Assembly (NCBI GenBank): GCA_947455285.1
Contig: CANGOK010000030.1
Location: forward strand, 1 to 18,494
Source: Beijerinckiaceae bacterium
GTDB taxonomy: Bacteria > Pseudomonadota > Alphaproteobacteria > Rhizobiales > Beijerinckiaceae
Length of the DNA: 18,494 nucleotides
Reading direction: 5' to 3'
The notes beneath the pieces are model-generated. The model was given only the letters and a program-made list of their open reading frames with translations, searched no databases and was not told the DNA's origin. The position numbers and the translations under genes were made by a program. Position 1 is the stretch's first letter, and each line of letters begins with the position of its first letter. Of the stretch, positions 6,070 through 13,878 are shown piece after piece.

Positions 6070-7029
6070 TCAGCGGTTCCCGCGGATGCATTGGCGTGTG
6101 AAATCGTTGATCGCTTCCTGATCGGCGGGCGATAGTCCTTCACGGACCAGGCGTTCCCAGATCGGCGGTTGTTTATGGATTTCACCTGCGATGCAGCCGC
6201 ATACGTTCCGGCAAGTTTGCGGACCGCCGCCACTCGCCACGCATTGCGCTGAACAGCTCGCGACGAATGGTTCGGCCTGCGGGGGAATGATCGGCTGCGT
6301 CGTCAGCGCGCGCGCGACCATGAAAAGCACCGCCAGAAAAATCGGCTGATGCGCCAGATAAACGAAGAGGGAATGGCGGCCGCCCCAGACGAGCGCAGCG
6401 CTCGCCCGGCCATTTGCGCGCCAGTCGGCCACCCATGCGGGCAGCCCTCGCGCAAGCGACAGGCGCATTGCGATCAGCCCGGCCAGCACGATGCCGAAAT
6501 AAGGCAGCAGCGGCCGCCAATCGTTGCTGAGGGGCTCTTTCGTTCCAAGCCCCAGCCACCAGAATTGCGGCGCGTCAAAAAGGGGCGATGCGATGGCCAG
6601 CGGCGCAATGAGCGCGGCCAGAGCGATGATGGCGATCAGCCAAATCGGCGCCCGCAGCAAGGGCAGGGCGAGAAGGCTCGATAGGGCGATGCAGTGGAGA
6701 ATGCCGAAGAAGATGAAGCTTTCGGGAAAAAGCCAGTAAGTCGCCCCGCTGACGCCCGCCGCCGCCAGTGCGATCACGCTAAGGCGCCGCCAGAACGCGC
6801 CTAGTTTAACGCCGTCGCTTGAAGCAAGCGCGAGACTGACGCCAACGAGAAAGAGAAAGCTCGCCGCCACACCATGGCCAAAGCCCATGACCACGGGGTC
6901 GTAGGGCAGATCGGGCGAGACGAGGCGGAAGTAGCCGAGATCCCATATCAGATGGAAGGCGAACATGCCCGCCAGCGCTACGCCGCGCAGGGCGTCGATG
7001 GCGTCAAGTCGTCGAGCTGCTCCGCTCAC
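6070..7029 (-). CDS. HGSNAT/DUF1624-type membrane acyltransferase with Cys-rich C-terminal tail
   Basis: A 319-residue polytopic membrane protein. The N-terminus has the family motif around 7-30 (RLDAIDALRG...FHLIWD, with His26), followed by about eight hydrophobic helices up to residue 240, as in the heparan-alpha-glucosaminide N-acetyltransferase catalytic family (DUF1624). Members move acyl groups across the membrane onto sugars. Residues 250-319 form a soluble tail with six Cys (259, 263, 273, 277, 279, 314) in a C-x3-C-x9-C-x3-C-x-C pattern, likely disulfides or a metal site. It starts with GTG in a GTGA overlap with the upstream gene, so translation is probably coupled. As the third gene after opgH, it is a candidate for acylating periplasmic glucans, as OpgC does in E. 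coli; that role is inference. Confidence 0.82.
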   Translation of the reverse strand: MSGAARRLDAIDALRGVALAGMFAFHLIWDLGYFRLVSPDLPYDPVVMGFGHGVAASFLFLVGVSLALASSDGVKLGAFWRRLSVIALAAAGVSGATYWLFPESFIFFGILHCIALSSLLALPLLRAPIWLIAIIALAALIAPLAIASPLFDAPQFWWLGLGTKEPLSNDWRPLLPYFGIVLAGLIAMRLSLARGLPAWVADWRANGRASAALVWGGRHSLFVYLAHQPIFLAVLFMVARALTTQPIIPPQAEPFVASCSAQCVASGGGPQTCRNVCGCIAGEIHKQPPIWERLVREGLSPADQEAINDFTRQCIRGNR

Positions 7030-8045
7030 TTGGCCTGCTGGCCCTTGAAGTGGCTGAACACCATGTCGGGCGCAGACAGGTTATGAATTGAGGGCGTGGT
7101 GCGCCCAGCCCAAAGCTCGGTCGCCTGCGCCTGCTTGAAGGTTGTGATCGGCGCCTCGCCCCAGCCTTCGCCGCCCTTGTTGCGCCATGCGAACTTAGCC
7201 ACGTCGGCGTTGAACTCGGTGGCGTACATGGAACGCATGGTCACGAAGGGCGCGCCTGCGGGCATGGCGTCTGAAAGACTGACATCAAGCACGATGCGCT
7301 CCTGATCTATGGTGTCGAGCTTGATGGTGGCGGAGCCGCCACGCGCGAAGTTCAGCTTGAAGGTTTTCGTTGCAGGATCGAAAGCCACATCCTTCAACGC
7401 GACGATGGGGCGCTCCTGAATTTCGACAGGCCCAAGCAGGAAGGAAGAGCCATAGGCTGTCCAGCGCATGTCCCCAAAGGGCAGGGGACGCGCGCGCCAG
7501 TAGCCGTCAGCCGGATAGAAAACGAGGACTTCTTCGGCGCGCTCGCGATAGCGCATCCACAGCTGCACCAGATGCAGCCCGTTCTCGACGCGGTCGCCAA
7601 CGCGCACCGGCACGGTGGCGGGGCGCCAGAAGCTGGGGAAAGCATAGCCCGTCAGCCAGAATTCCGGCGTCTCCCAGAAGGTGACGCGGCGGGAATTGTC
7701 GGCTTTGAAAGACGGGTCGCGCGTCATGTCGCAGGCCGAGAAATCCGGCGCGAAGCGATCGTGGTTGATCGTGTTGATATAGGCCGGATGCACCGCCTGA
7801 ATGCGGAACTGCCGGACGAGCGGCGAGATGAAATCCACCTGCACATTGTCCTTTTCCGCACAGAGCACGGGGACAGTCTTGTTCACGACGTCGACGGCCA
7901 CTTCATCGGGGTCGATGCCATTGGCGGGCACGAAGGGCTTGTCGATGGTGGTGAGCGTTGAGGCCGCAGGCGTCTTTGTCTGGGCGACTGCGGGCAGCGC
8001 CGCAAGCGCGGAAAGTACGAGCGAGGCGATGATCGGGCGCATCAT
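7026..8045 (-). CDS. Unrecognised exported protein encoded in the opgH operon
   Basis: The 339-residue protein matches no family I can name. Residues 1-21 form a clear signal peptide (MMRP, hydrophobic core, AVA before Gln22), so it is probably periplasmic. The mature part is mixed alpha/beta-like, rich in aromatics (for example FWETPEFWLTGYAFPSFW), with only two Cys (62 and 105), which could pair. The ATG at 8045 overlaps the opgH stop as ATGA, and its own stop overlaps the next start as GTGA, so all three genes are probably coupled. It is not OpgG/OpgD: it is much shorter than their roughly 500 residues and lacks their motifs. Its place between a glucan synthase and an acyltransferase suggests a role in glucan maturation, but this is inference. 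Confidence 0.75.
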   Translation of the reverse strand: MMRPIIASLVLSALAALPAVAQTKTPAASTLTTIDKPFVPANGIDPDEVAVDVVNKTVPVLCAEKDNVQVDFISPLVRQFRIQAVHPAYINTINHDRFAPDFSACDMTRDPSFKADNSRRVTFWETPEFWLTGYAFPSFWRPATVPVRVGDRVENGLHLVQLWMRYRERAEEVLVFYPADGYWRARPLPFGDMRWTAYGSSFLLGPVEIQERPIVALKDVAFDPATKTFKLNFARGGSATIKLDTIDQERIVLDVSLSDAMPAGAPFVTMRSMYATEFNADVAKFAWRNKGGEGWGEAPITTFKQAQATELWAGRTTPSIHNLSAPDMVFSHFKGQQAK

Positions 8046-9844
8046 GCGTGGGTCCTTGCAGTGGTGGTGGCGCTTTGCGCGATGGTTTCGTCGAGTGCTT
8101 TGAGAATGTCGGGCGGAGCGATTTCTTCCGGCAGAGCGCAGAGCCGCCATGTCGTCAACATGCGTCCTAGCGCCGGAGAGGCGGTCAGCACGGCGAAGGG
8201 CGCGGCGATGACGTAGCCGAGCGTAAGGGGCAGCGACCACAAGAGCAGGTTCGGCGCCGTCAGTCCCGTGACGATGAAGAGCGCCGCGCCAAACAATGTC
8301 TGCGGCCAGAGTCCCGCAAAGGCGGTGGCGTAGGACAGCGCATGGGCGTCACGGTCCTGTCCGTTCCAGATGACCGAGCGTCCGAATAAAAGGCCGATCA
8401 TGAATAGGCTCGTGCGCAGGGTCGTCGCGGCGCCCAGCAGAAGCGAGAACACGAGTTCCACCACGCAGCCCGCGCTGAAGCGCAGGATGCCGCCGTAGCG
8501 TTTCATCTCGCCTTGCGTCAGCGCGATATCGATGAAGCCCGCGAGCTTGGGCGCAAGATACATCAGCATGAAAACGAGATAGAGGCCGATGGCGGAGCCT
8601 GCGGGAAACTGCGCCATGTCTTCGCCGTCGAAGGGCTTCAATGCGCCAAGCAGAATGATCGCCGTCCATGCGGGCACGCCCATGAACATCATGATGGCCC
8701 AGATGAGCTGGAAGCGGCTCATGGGCTTGATGCCCTTGAGGTCCAGCAGCTTCAGATATTGCATATTGCCCTGGCACCAGCGCAGATCGCGGCGCGTGAA
8801 TTCGAGCAGGGTCGGTGGATTGTCTTCATAGCTGCCGCACTCCTGCGGCAACACGCGCACCTCAAAGCCCGCGCGGCGCATCAGCACCGCCTCGACCTGA
8901 TCATGGCTGAGGATCTGCCCGCCAAGCGGCGGCTTGCCGGGCAGGTCTGGCAAATGGCATTCGTGGGCGAAGGGCGCGATGCGCACGAGCGCATTATGTC
9001 CCCAGAACGGACCGCAATCGCCAGCCCACCACGCGCTGCCCATCGTATAGGGCCGCATGCCATGGCGCATGCCGAACTGGAACAGCCGCGCGAAGGCGGA
9101 GCTTGCAGGGGCGCCCACGACGAGGCTTTGCAGGATGCCAAGTTGGGGATGGGCCTGCCCGATGCGCACCATGCGCAGGATCGTATCGCCGGACATGAGG
9201 CTGTCCGCGTCGAGCGGGATCATGAATTCGTGGTTCTGGCCCCAGCGATTGCAGAAGTCGCGCAGATTGCCGGCCTTGAAGCCCTCGTTGCTGGTGCGGC
9301 GTCGATAGAAGAGGCGCGTTGCGTCTGCGCCCTCGCGCGCGCGCCATGCGGCGAAGGCGGCTTCCTCCTGCGCGCCGACATCGGCCTCGTTGGTGTCGCT
9401 CAGAACGTAAAAGCTGAAATGCGCTCCCTCGCCCGTGGCGTCGATGCTCGCCTTCACCGTCTTTAGCCGCGCGAAGGCCCGCGCCGGGTCCTCGTTGCGG
9501 ATCGTCATGAGGATGGCGGTGCTGGCTGTGATGGACGTTTGCAGGTCGCCCGCTGCGGCGAAGGGGGCGACTGCCTCCATGGCGTCGCTGCGGCGCAGCA
9601 GGTAGAGGCCCAGCAGCGCATTCCAGACGCCTAGCACGCTCCATGGCGCGGCTATTGTGAAACAGGCGAAGATGAGCGCATCAATCACGCTCCAGCCGCC
9701 AGCGCCCAGAATTTGCGCGAGCCAGAGGAGCAGGCCGAGATAGACCGCGCCGCTGGCGAACAGCGCTATGCTGCGTCTATGGCGGAGTTCGTCCGCGCTC
9801 TGCAGGCCCGTCGGCGTCAGCGGCTCTTTGGCGGGATCTGTCAT
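8042..9844 (-). CDS. opgH: Osmoregulated periplasmic glucan glucosyltransferase OpgH/MdoH
   Basis: A 600-residue inner-membrane GT2 enzyme that polymerises glucose from UDP-glucose into the beta-glucan backbone and exports it. Two N-terminal membrane helices (about 25-80) precede the cytoplasmic catalytic domain: LSDTN (D150), LDADS (D212/D214), SHDQVEA (D315) and RRDLRWCQGN (351-360), the QxxRW-equivalent with Arg in the first position. Several membrane helices follow from about 380 onward. It is shorter than E. coli OpgH (847 residues), lacking the long N-terminal region. Only a weak AAGAG site precedes the ATG. It heads a three-gene operon in which opgG is absent and replaced by an unknown exported protein. 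Confidence 0.93.
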   Translation of the reverse strand: MTDPAKEPLTPTGLQSADELRHRRSIALFASGAVYLGLLLWLAQILGAGGWSVIDALIFACFTIAAPWSVLGVWNALLGLYLLRRSDAMEAVAPFAAAGDLQTSITASTAILMTIRNEDPARAFARLKTVKASIDATGEGAHFSFYVLSDTNEADVGAQEEAAFAAWRAREGADATRLFYRRRTSNEGFKAGNLRDFCNRWGQNHEFMIPLDADSLMSGDTILRMVRIGQAHPQLGILQSLVVGAPASSAFARLFQFGMRHGMRPYTMGSAWWAGDCGPFWGHNALVRIAPFAHECHLPDLPGKPPLGGQILSHDQVEAVLMRRAGFEVRVLPQECGSYEDNPPTLLEFTRRDLRWCQGNMQYLKLLDLKGIKPMSRFQLIWAIMMFMGVPAWTAIILLGALKPFDGEDMAQFPAGSAIGLYLVFMLMYLAPKLAGFIDIALTQGEMKRYGGILRFSAGCVVELVFSLLLGAATTLRTSLFMIGLLFGRSVIWNGQDRDAHALSYATAFAGLWPQTLFGAALFIVTGLTAPNLLLWSLPLTLGYVIAAPFAVLTASPALGRMLTTWRLCALPEEIAPPDILKALDETIAQSATTTARTHA

Positions 9845-9916
9845 CGGCTCTTTGGGCCTTTCAGGCAGGAGCGGCTGGAATTGGCGCTGCGGATGTCGTA
9901 GCGAGGCGGGAACATA

Positions 9917-10948
9917 GTGGGAGCTGCGCGCGTGGTCGAGATCAAAACCCCGGCCGGGAAAGAGGCCCAGGCACTCTGGTACGTCGAACCCGGCGTGGCG
10001 GACCTCCGTCGGGCGCAGGTCACGCCCGGGCCGGGGCAGGCGCTGGTGCGCACGCTCTGGTCGGGCTTGAGCCGGGGAACGGAAAGACTGGTCTTCAACG
10101 GGCGGGTTCCGGCGTCAGAATATGAGCGCATGGGCGCGCCTCTTCAGGAGGGGACTTTCCCTTTCCCCGTCAAATACGGCTATTGCGCGGTGGGGGTAGT
10201 CGAAGACGCGCCAGAGGCGCCAGATCTCGTGGGCCGCGCTGTATTCTGCCTGCACCCGCATCAGACCCTGTTCGCCGCGCCCCTCGCCATGCTGACCCTG
10301 TTGCGGGAGGGCCTGTCGCCCCGCCGCGCCGTGCTGGCCGCCAATATGGAGACCGCGCTCAACGCGCTCTGGGATTCCGGTGCGGGGCCGGGGGATCGCA
10401 TCACAGTCGTGGGAGCCGGGCTTGTCGGCCTGCTGGTCGCCTATCTCGCCGCAGCCCTGCCGGGCGCCGACGTGACGGTGGTGGACCTTGACCCCAGCCG
10501 CAGAGCCATCGCGGAAAGCTTCGGCGCGCGTTTCGCCACGCCCGCGGAGTACGGCGGGCCGGGCGACGCCGATGTGGTCTTCCACGCCAGCGCCGCCGCA
10601 GCCGGGCTCAAGGTGGCGCTCGGCGCTGCCGGGCTTGAGGCGCGGGTGGTGGAGCTGAGCTGGTATGGGGAAGGGGATGTCGCCGCGCCTCTTGGCGGGG
10701 CCTTCCACAGCCGCAGGCTGAGCCTCATTTCGTCGCAAGTGGGCCATGTCGCCCCCTCCCGCCGCCCCCGCTGGACCTATGCGCGCCGCCTCGCAAAAGC
10801 CGTGGAGCTTCTGGGGGACGCGCGGCTCGACGCCCTGATCAGCAGCGAGGTCGCCTTCGCCGACCTGCCGCAGGCCTTGCCTGCGCTGCTGGCGCCGGGC
10901 GCGAAGGGACTGGCGACGGTTGTGAGGTATGGCGCCGCTGGCGCGTGA
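9917..10948 (+). CDS. BchC-like MDR-superfamily dehydrogenase lacking catalytic zinc ligands
   Basis: A 343-residue medium-chain dehydrogenase/reductase. The NAD-binding site is clear: VVGAGLVGLL, then an acidic VVDLDP at the second strand, suggesting NAD rather than NADP. The N-terminal GroES-like domain has SGLSRGTERLVFNG, resembling BchC (bacteriochlorophyllide dehydrogenase), where zinc alcohol dehydrogenases have the catalytic Cys. The GHE motif is GYC here, and the structural zinc Cys cluster is missing. It is therefore probably a zinc-independent oxidoreductase. The start is GTG at 9917 (weak GGGA upstream) or GTG at 9932. It leads a plus-strand operon with the PTPS-like, glycosyltransferase and methyltransferase genes and diverges from opgH across 72 bases. 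The substrate is unknown; BchC itself is not claimed because no photosynthesis genes are present. Confidence 0.8.
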   Translation: MGAARVVEIKTPAGKEAQALWYVEPGVADLRRAQVTPGPGQALVRTLWSGLSRGTERLVFNGRVPASEYERMGAPLQEGTFPFPVKYGYCAVGVVEDAPEAPDLVGRAVFCLHPHQTLFAAPLAMLTLLREGLSPRRAVLAANMETALNALWDSGAGPGDRITVVGAGLVGLLVAYLAAALPGADVTVVDLDPSRRAIAESFGARFATPAEYGGPGDADVVFHASAAAAGLKVALGAAGLEARVVELSWYGEGDVAAPLGGAFHSRRLSLISSQVGHVAPSRRPRWTYARRLAKAVELLGDARLDALISSEVAFADLPQALPALLAPGAKGLATVVRYGAAGA

Positions 10949-11004
10949 CCTCGCTGCGTTTTCACTCTAGGGTCAGTTCGACTTAACCCATACAGGAGCA
11001 GCCC

Positions 11005-11403
11005 ATGTTCGCCGTCGAGGTGCGCGACCACATCATGATCGCGCATAGTTTCAAGGGGGAGCTGTTCGGCCCCGCGCAAAAGCTCCACGGGGCGACCTTT
11101 GTGGTGGATGTCGCTTTCTTCCGCGAGGAGATCACCGCCGATGGCGTCGTGGTCGACATCGGCCGCGCCCATGATGCGCTCAAGGCGACGCTGGGGCCGC
11201 TGAATTATCAGAACCTTGACGAACTCCCGCAGTTCGCGGGCAAGCAGACGACGACTGAATATCTGTCAAAGTATATCTTCGACGCCATGGCGAACGCCGC
11301 GCGTACTGGCGCGCTGGGGCCGGGCGGAGAGGGCATCGTGAAGATCCGCGTCAGCCTGCATGAAAGCCATGTGGCGCGCGCCTGGTACGAGGCCGCGATC
11401 TAG
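11005..11403 (+). CDS. PTPS/QueD-fold protein with substituted active site
   Basis: A 132-residue T-fold protein of the 6-pyruvoyl/6-carboxytetrahydropterin synthase family, by length and ordered motifs: AHSF (H14), KLHGA (H28), DIGRAHDALK, TTTEYLSKYIFD and SLHESHVARAWYE (E120, the pterin-anchoring Glu). Against QueD as I remember it, the third zinc His (HGH) is Ala30, the catalytic Cys is Ala24, and the catalytic Asp-His (LDH) is Asn67-Tyr68. It is therefore unlikely to make carboxytetrahydropterin, although the substrate-anchoring Glu is kept. The ATG at 11005 has AGGAG 6 bases upstream. It is separated by one base from the glycosyltransferase start. A pterin- or pyrimidine-binding role is inference. 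Confidence 0.82.
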   Translation: MFAVEVRDHIMIAHSFKGELFGPAQKLHGATFVVDVAFFREEITADGVVVDIGRAHDALKATLGPLNYQNLDELPQFAGKQTTTEYLSKYIFDAMANAARTGALGPGGEGIVKIRVSLHESHVARAWYEAAI

Positions 11404-11404
11404 C

Positions 11405-12466
11405 TTGGCGACCCGCGCGCTCTTCGCCATTCCCGGCGACATCGAGACGCTGACCGGCGGTTATGGCTATGACCGGCGCATGCTGGCGGAGCTTGGTGCT
11501 TGCGGGGTTGAGATCGCGCATCTGAAGTTGCCGGATGGGTTTCCATTTCCGGACGCCGCCGCCCTAGCGCAAAGCCTGAGCCTGCTCTCGGGCGTCGGCG
11601 CTGATCAGGTTCTGCTGGTCGATGGGCTCGCCCTCGGCGCCTTGCCGCCGCAGGCGCTGGCGGGTCTCAAGGCGCCGCTTGTGGCGCTGGTGCATCATCC
11701 GCTGGGTCTTGAGAGCGGGCTCGATCCCGCGACTGCGCGCGCCCTGATTGAGAACGAACGCGCCGCGCTCGCCCATGCGCGCCATGTGATCGTGACAAGC
11801 GAAACCACCCGCGCCAACCTCATCGCCGACTTCGCCGTGCCCGCGCAGCGCGTTACGGTGGCCGAGCCCGGAACGGACCCTGCGCCCCGGTTTCATGGTT
11901 CGGTCGGCGGCGGCCTTGAATTGCTCGCCGTGGGCTCGATCACGCCGCGCAAGGGGCATATCGTTCTGGTGGAGGCCCTCGCAGGGCTGTTCGACCTGCC
12001 ATGGCGGCTCACCGTCATCGGAAGCCCCGACCGCGACCCTGCCTGTGCGGCGGAACTGCGAACAGCCATCGCGGCCCTTGGCCTTGAAGATCGCGTCCAG
12101 CTTGCGGGCGAGGTGTCCGAAGGGAGCGTCGGCGCCGCCTACGCCAATGCCGACCTCTTCGTGCTGCCCTCGTTTTATGAAGGCTATGGAATGGTCCTCA
12201 GCGAGGCCATGGCGCGCGGCCTGCCCATTGTCACGACGACCGGCGGCGCCGCTGCGCAGACTGTGCCAGACGCCGCCGCCCTCAAGGTTCCTCCTGGCGA
12301 TGTTCCAGCCTTGCGCGCAGCCCTGCGCAGCGTCATCGCTGATAAGGACCTTCGCGCCGGTCTCGCCGACGCCTCGTGGAAGGCGGGGCAGGGACTGCCG
12401 CGCTGGAGCGATGGGGCGAAGGTGATCGCCGATGTCCTCAAAGCCGTCAATGGAGCGCCCGCATGA
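11405..12466 (+). CDS. GT4-family glycosyltransferase
   Basis: A 353-residue GT-B glycosyltransferase, group 1. The N-terminus has FAIPGD....GGYGYDRRM, a glycine-rich acceptor-side loop typical of GT4. The donor half has GSITPRKGH (177-185) and the E-x7-E block EGYGMVLSE (259-267), followed by GLPIVTTTGGA. The start is taken as TTG at 11405, because the protein then opens directly on the conserved first strand; the earlier ATG at 11360 lies within the preceding gene and adds residues unlike the family. No good ribosome site is seen, so translation is probably coupled to the gene ending at 11403. It overlaps the methyltransferase by ATGA. Donor and acceptor sugars cannot be read from the sequence. 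Confidence 0.87.
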   Translation: MATRALFAIPGDIETLTGGYGYDRRMLAELGACGVEIAHLKLPDGFPFPDAAALAQSLSLLSGVGADQVLLVDGLALGALPPQALAGLKAPLVALVHHPLGLESGLDPATARALIENERAALAHARHVIVTSETTRANLIADFAVPAQRVTVAEPGTDPAPRFHGSVGGGLELLAVGSITPRKGHIVLVEALAGLFDLPWRLTVIGSPDRDPACAAELRTAIAALGLEDRVQLAGEVSEGSVGAAYANADLFVLPSFYEGYGMVLSEAMARGLPIVTTTGGAAAQTVPDAAALKVPPGDVPALRAALRSVIADKDLRAGLADASWKAGQGLPRWSDGAKVIADVLKAVNGAPA

Positions 12467-13305
12467 CTGGTTTTTCCGCCGAATGGCTCGCCCTGCGCGA
12501 GCCTGCCGATCACCGCGCCCGCAACCCGGTGGTGCGCGATGCGGCCCTCGCCCATCTTGCGGCGAAACCCGCGCCCCGCCTTGTCGATCTTGGCTGCGGC
12601 TCGGGCTCCAATTTGCGGGCGCTCGCGCCTTATCTTCCCGATGGTCAGGTCTGGCGGCTGGTGGATGCCGATCCTCTGCTGCTGCAAGCCGCAGGCGAGG
12701 CGCTGACGGCATGGGCGGATCACGCTGAGCCGATGGAAGGCGGCGCTCTCATGCTCTGGCTCGCAGGCAAGCGGATCGAAGTTCATTTCGAACCAGCCGA
12801 TCTCGCGCGCGACCTTGAAGCAGTGCTTGATCGCCCCGCTGACCTTGTGACGGCCGCCGCCTTTTTCGATCTCGTGGCGCCCGATTGGCTCGCCCGTTTC
12901 TGCGATGCCCTGCTGCGCCGGCGCCTGCCGCTCTTTACCGTGCTGACCTATGACGGAGTCGAGCGCTGGACCCCGCCCCATGGCGCCGACGCGCAGGTTC
13001 TGGCTGCCTTCCATGCGCATCAGACGACGGACAAGGGCTTTGGCCAGTCTGCAGGTCCGGGCGCCTTCGCCTTGCTGGCTGACGCCTTTCGCAATGCAGG
13101 TTGGCGCGTCGCGGTGGGTGAAAGCCAGTGGGTCCTTGGCGCCGCTGATGAAGCCCCTCTGATCGCCGCGCTTGCGGAAGGAGCGGCTGGCGCGGTTGCG
13201 GAAACGGGGCTCGTCGCTCCCGCCTCTCTCGCCTCATGGCTTGAGGCCCGTCGCACTGCGCAGGGCTGCGAGATCGGTCATAAGGATCTATTCGCCGCGC
13301 CCTAG
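12463..13305 (+). CDS. Class I SAM-dependent methyltransferase
   Basis: A 280-residue protein with a Rossmann-like methyltransferase core: motif I LVDLGCGSGSN (40-50), the acidic end of strand 2 at RLVDADP (65-71), and a motif III-like segment DLVTAAAFFDLVAP. The C-terminal part (about 150-280) is more variable and probably holds the acceptor site. The ATG overlaps the glycosyltransferase stop (ATGA), so it is translationally coupled and is the last gene of the 9917-13305 operon. Its stop overlaps that of the convergent cytochrome b561 gene by four bases (CTAG). The acceptor is unknown; the context suggests a glycosylated pterin- or pyrimidine-like product. Confidence 0.85.
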   Translation: MTGFSAEWLALREPADHRARNPVVRDAALAHLAAKPAPRLVDLGCGSGSNLRALAPYLPDGQVWRLVDADPLLLQAAGEALTAWADHAEPMEGGALMLWLAGKRIEVHFEPADLARDLEAVLDRPADLVTAAAFFDLVAPDWLARFCDALLRRRLPLFTVLTYDGVERWTPPHGADAQVLAAFHAHQTTDKGFGQSAGPGAFALLADAFRNAGWRVAVGESQWVLGAADEAPLIAALAEGAAGAVAETGLVAPASLASWLEARRTAQGCEIGHKDLFAAP

Positions 13306-13850
13306 CGACGGCTCGGCAACATGCGTTGCAAAACGCCGTCGCGCTTGATGAACGTATGCATCACGGCGGCGCCGATATGGGTCAGGATCAGCCCCGCCAT
13401 CACCAGGCCTAGCGTCTTGTGCGTGGCCGCGAGCACGTCATAGATCGGCTCGCTCTTCGGCATGAGATGGGGCAGGGTGAAAAGGCCGAAGACGGAAACA
13501 TCGACGCGATAGGCCGAGGTCATCAACCAGCCCAGCAAGGGCATGATGAAAAGCAGCGCGATGAGAGCGTGATGCACGCCGACGGAGGCGCGGCGCTCGA
13601 ATGGCGCAAGGGTTTCAACTGGCGCGGGCACGCCAAAAATCTGCCGCGCCGCCACCCGTACAGACGCCAGCGCGAAGACGGTCACGCCAAAGGAGCGGTG
13701 CAGGTCGAAGATCTGGTTTTGCAGCTCGCCTTCATGCAGGCGGATCATGACGATGCCGCCCGGAATGATCATCAGGACCAGCAGCGCCGTGATCCAGTGA
13801 ATCCATTTAGACAGGGACGAATAAACGGGCGGGCGAATGTGATCTGACAT
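13302..13850 (-). CDS. Cytochrome b561 family di-heme membrane protein
   Basis: A 182-residue protein with four hydrophobic helices and the CybB pattern of heme-ligand histidines: H18 (WIHW), H51 (DLHRS), H144 (ATHKT) and H158 (LTHIG), plus H93/H94. Family knowledge: inner-membrane b-type cytochromes that pass electrons from quinol to oxygen species or periplasmic partners. GGGAGG lies 8 bases before the ATG. It is 28 bases downstream of the RibD-like reductase on the same strand, so the two are probably co-transcribed. Its stop codon is shared palindromically with that of the methyltransferase. Involvement in the neighbouring pathway is possible but unproven. Confidence 0.9.
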   Translation of the reverse strand: MSDHIRPPVYSSLSKWIHWITALLVLMIIPGGIVMIRLHEGELQNQIFDLHRSFGVTVFALASVRVAARQIFGVPAPVETLAPFERRASVGVHHALIALLFIMPLLGWLMTSAYRVDVSVFGLFTLPHLMPKSEPIYDVLAATHKTLGLVMAGLILTHIGAAVMHTFIKRDGVLQRMLPSRR

Positions 13851-13878
13851 TGTCTGGGCCTCCCACCGCCGAATGATT

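Noticed and set aside
8513..9466. A 317-codon plus-strand ORF opposite opgH
   Set aside because: The minus strand encodes OpgH with all catalytic motifs. The plus-strand product is low-complexity, His/Ala/Glu-rich shadow sequence.
9909..9934. GGAAC with a CGTG 17 bases later as an EcfG promoter for the MDR dehydrogenase
   Set aside because: The -10 is imperfect and the box would overlap the gene's own GTG start, leaving no leader unless a later start is used.
11005..11403. Label as functional QueD (queuosine pathway)
   Set aside because: The catalytic Cys, Asp and His equivalents are all replaced and no queC/queE/queF gene lies nearby.
11564..12712. A 382-codon minus-strand ORF opposite the glycosyltransferase and methyltransferase
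   Set aside because: It spans two well-supported plus-strand genes and shows no motif of its own.
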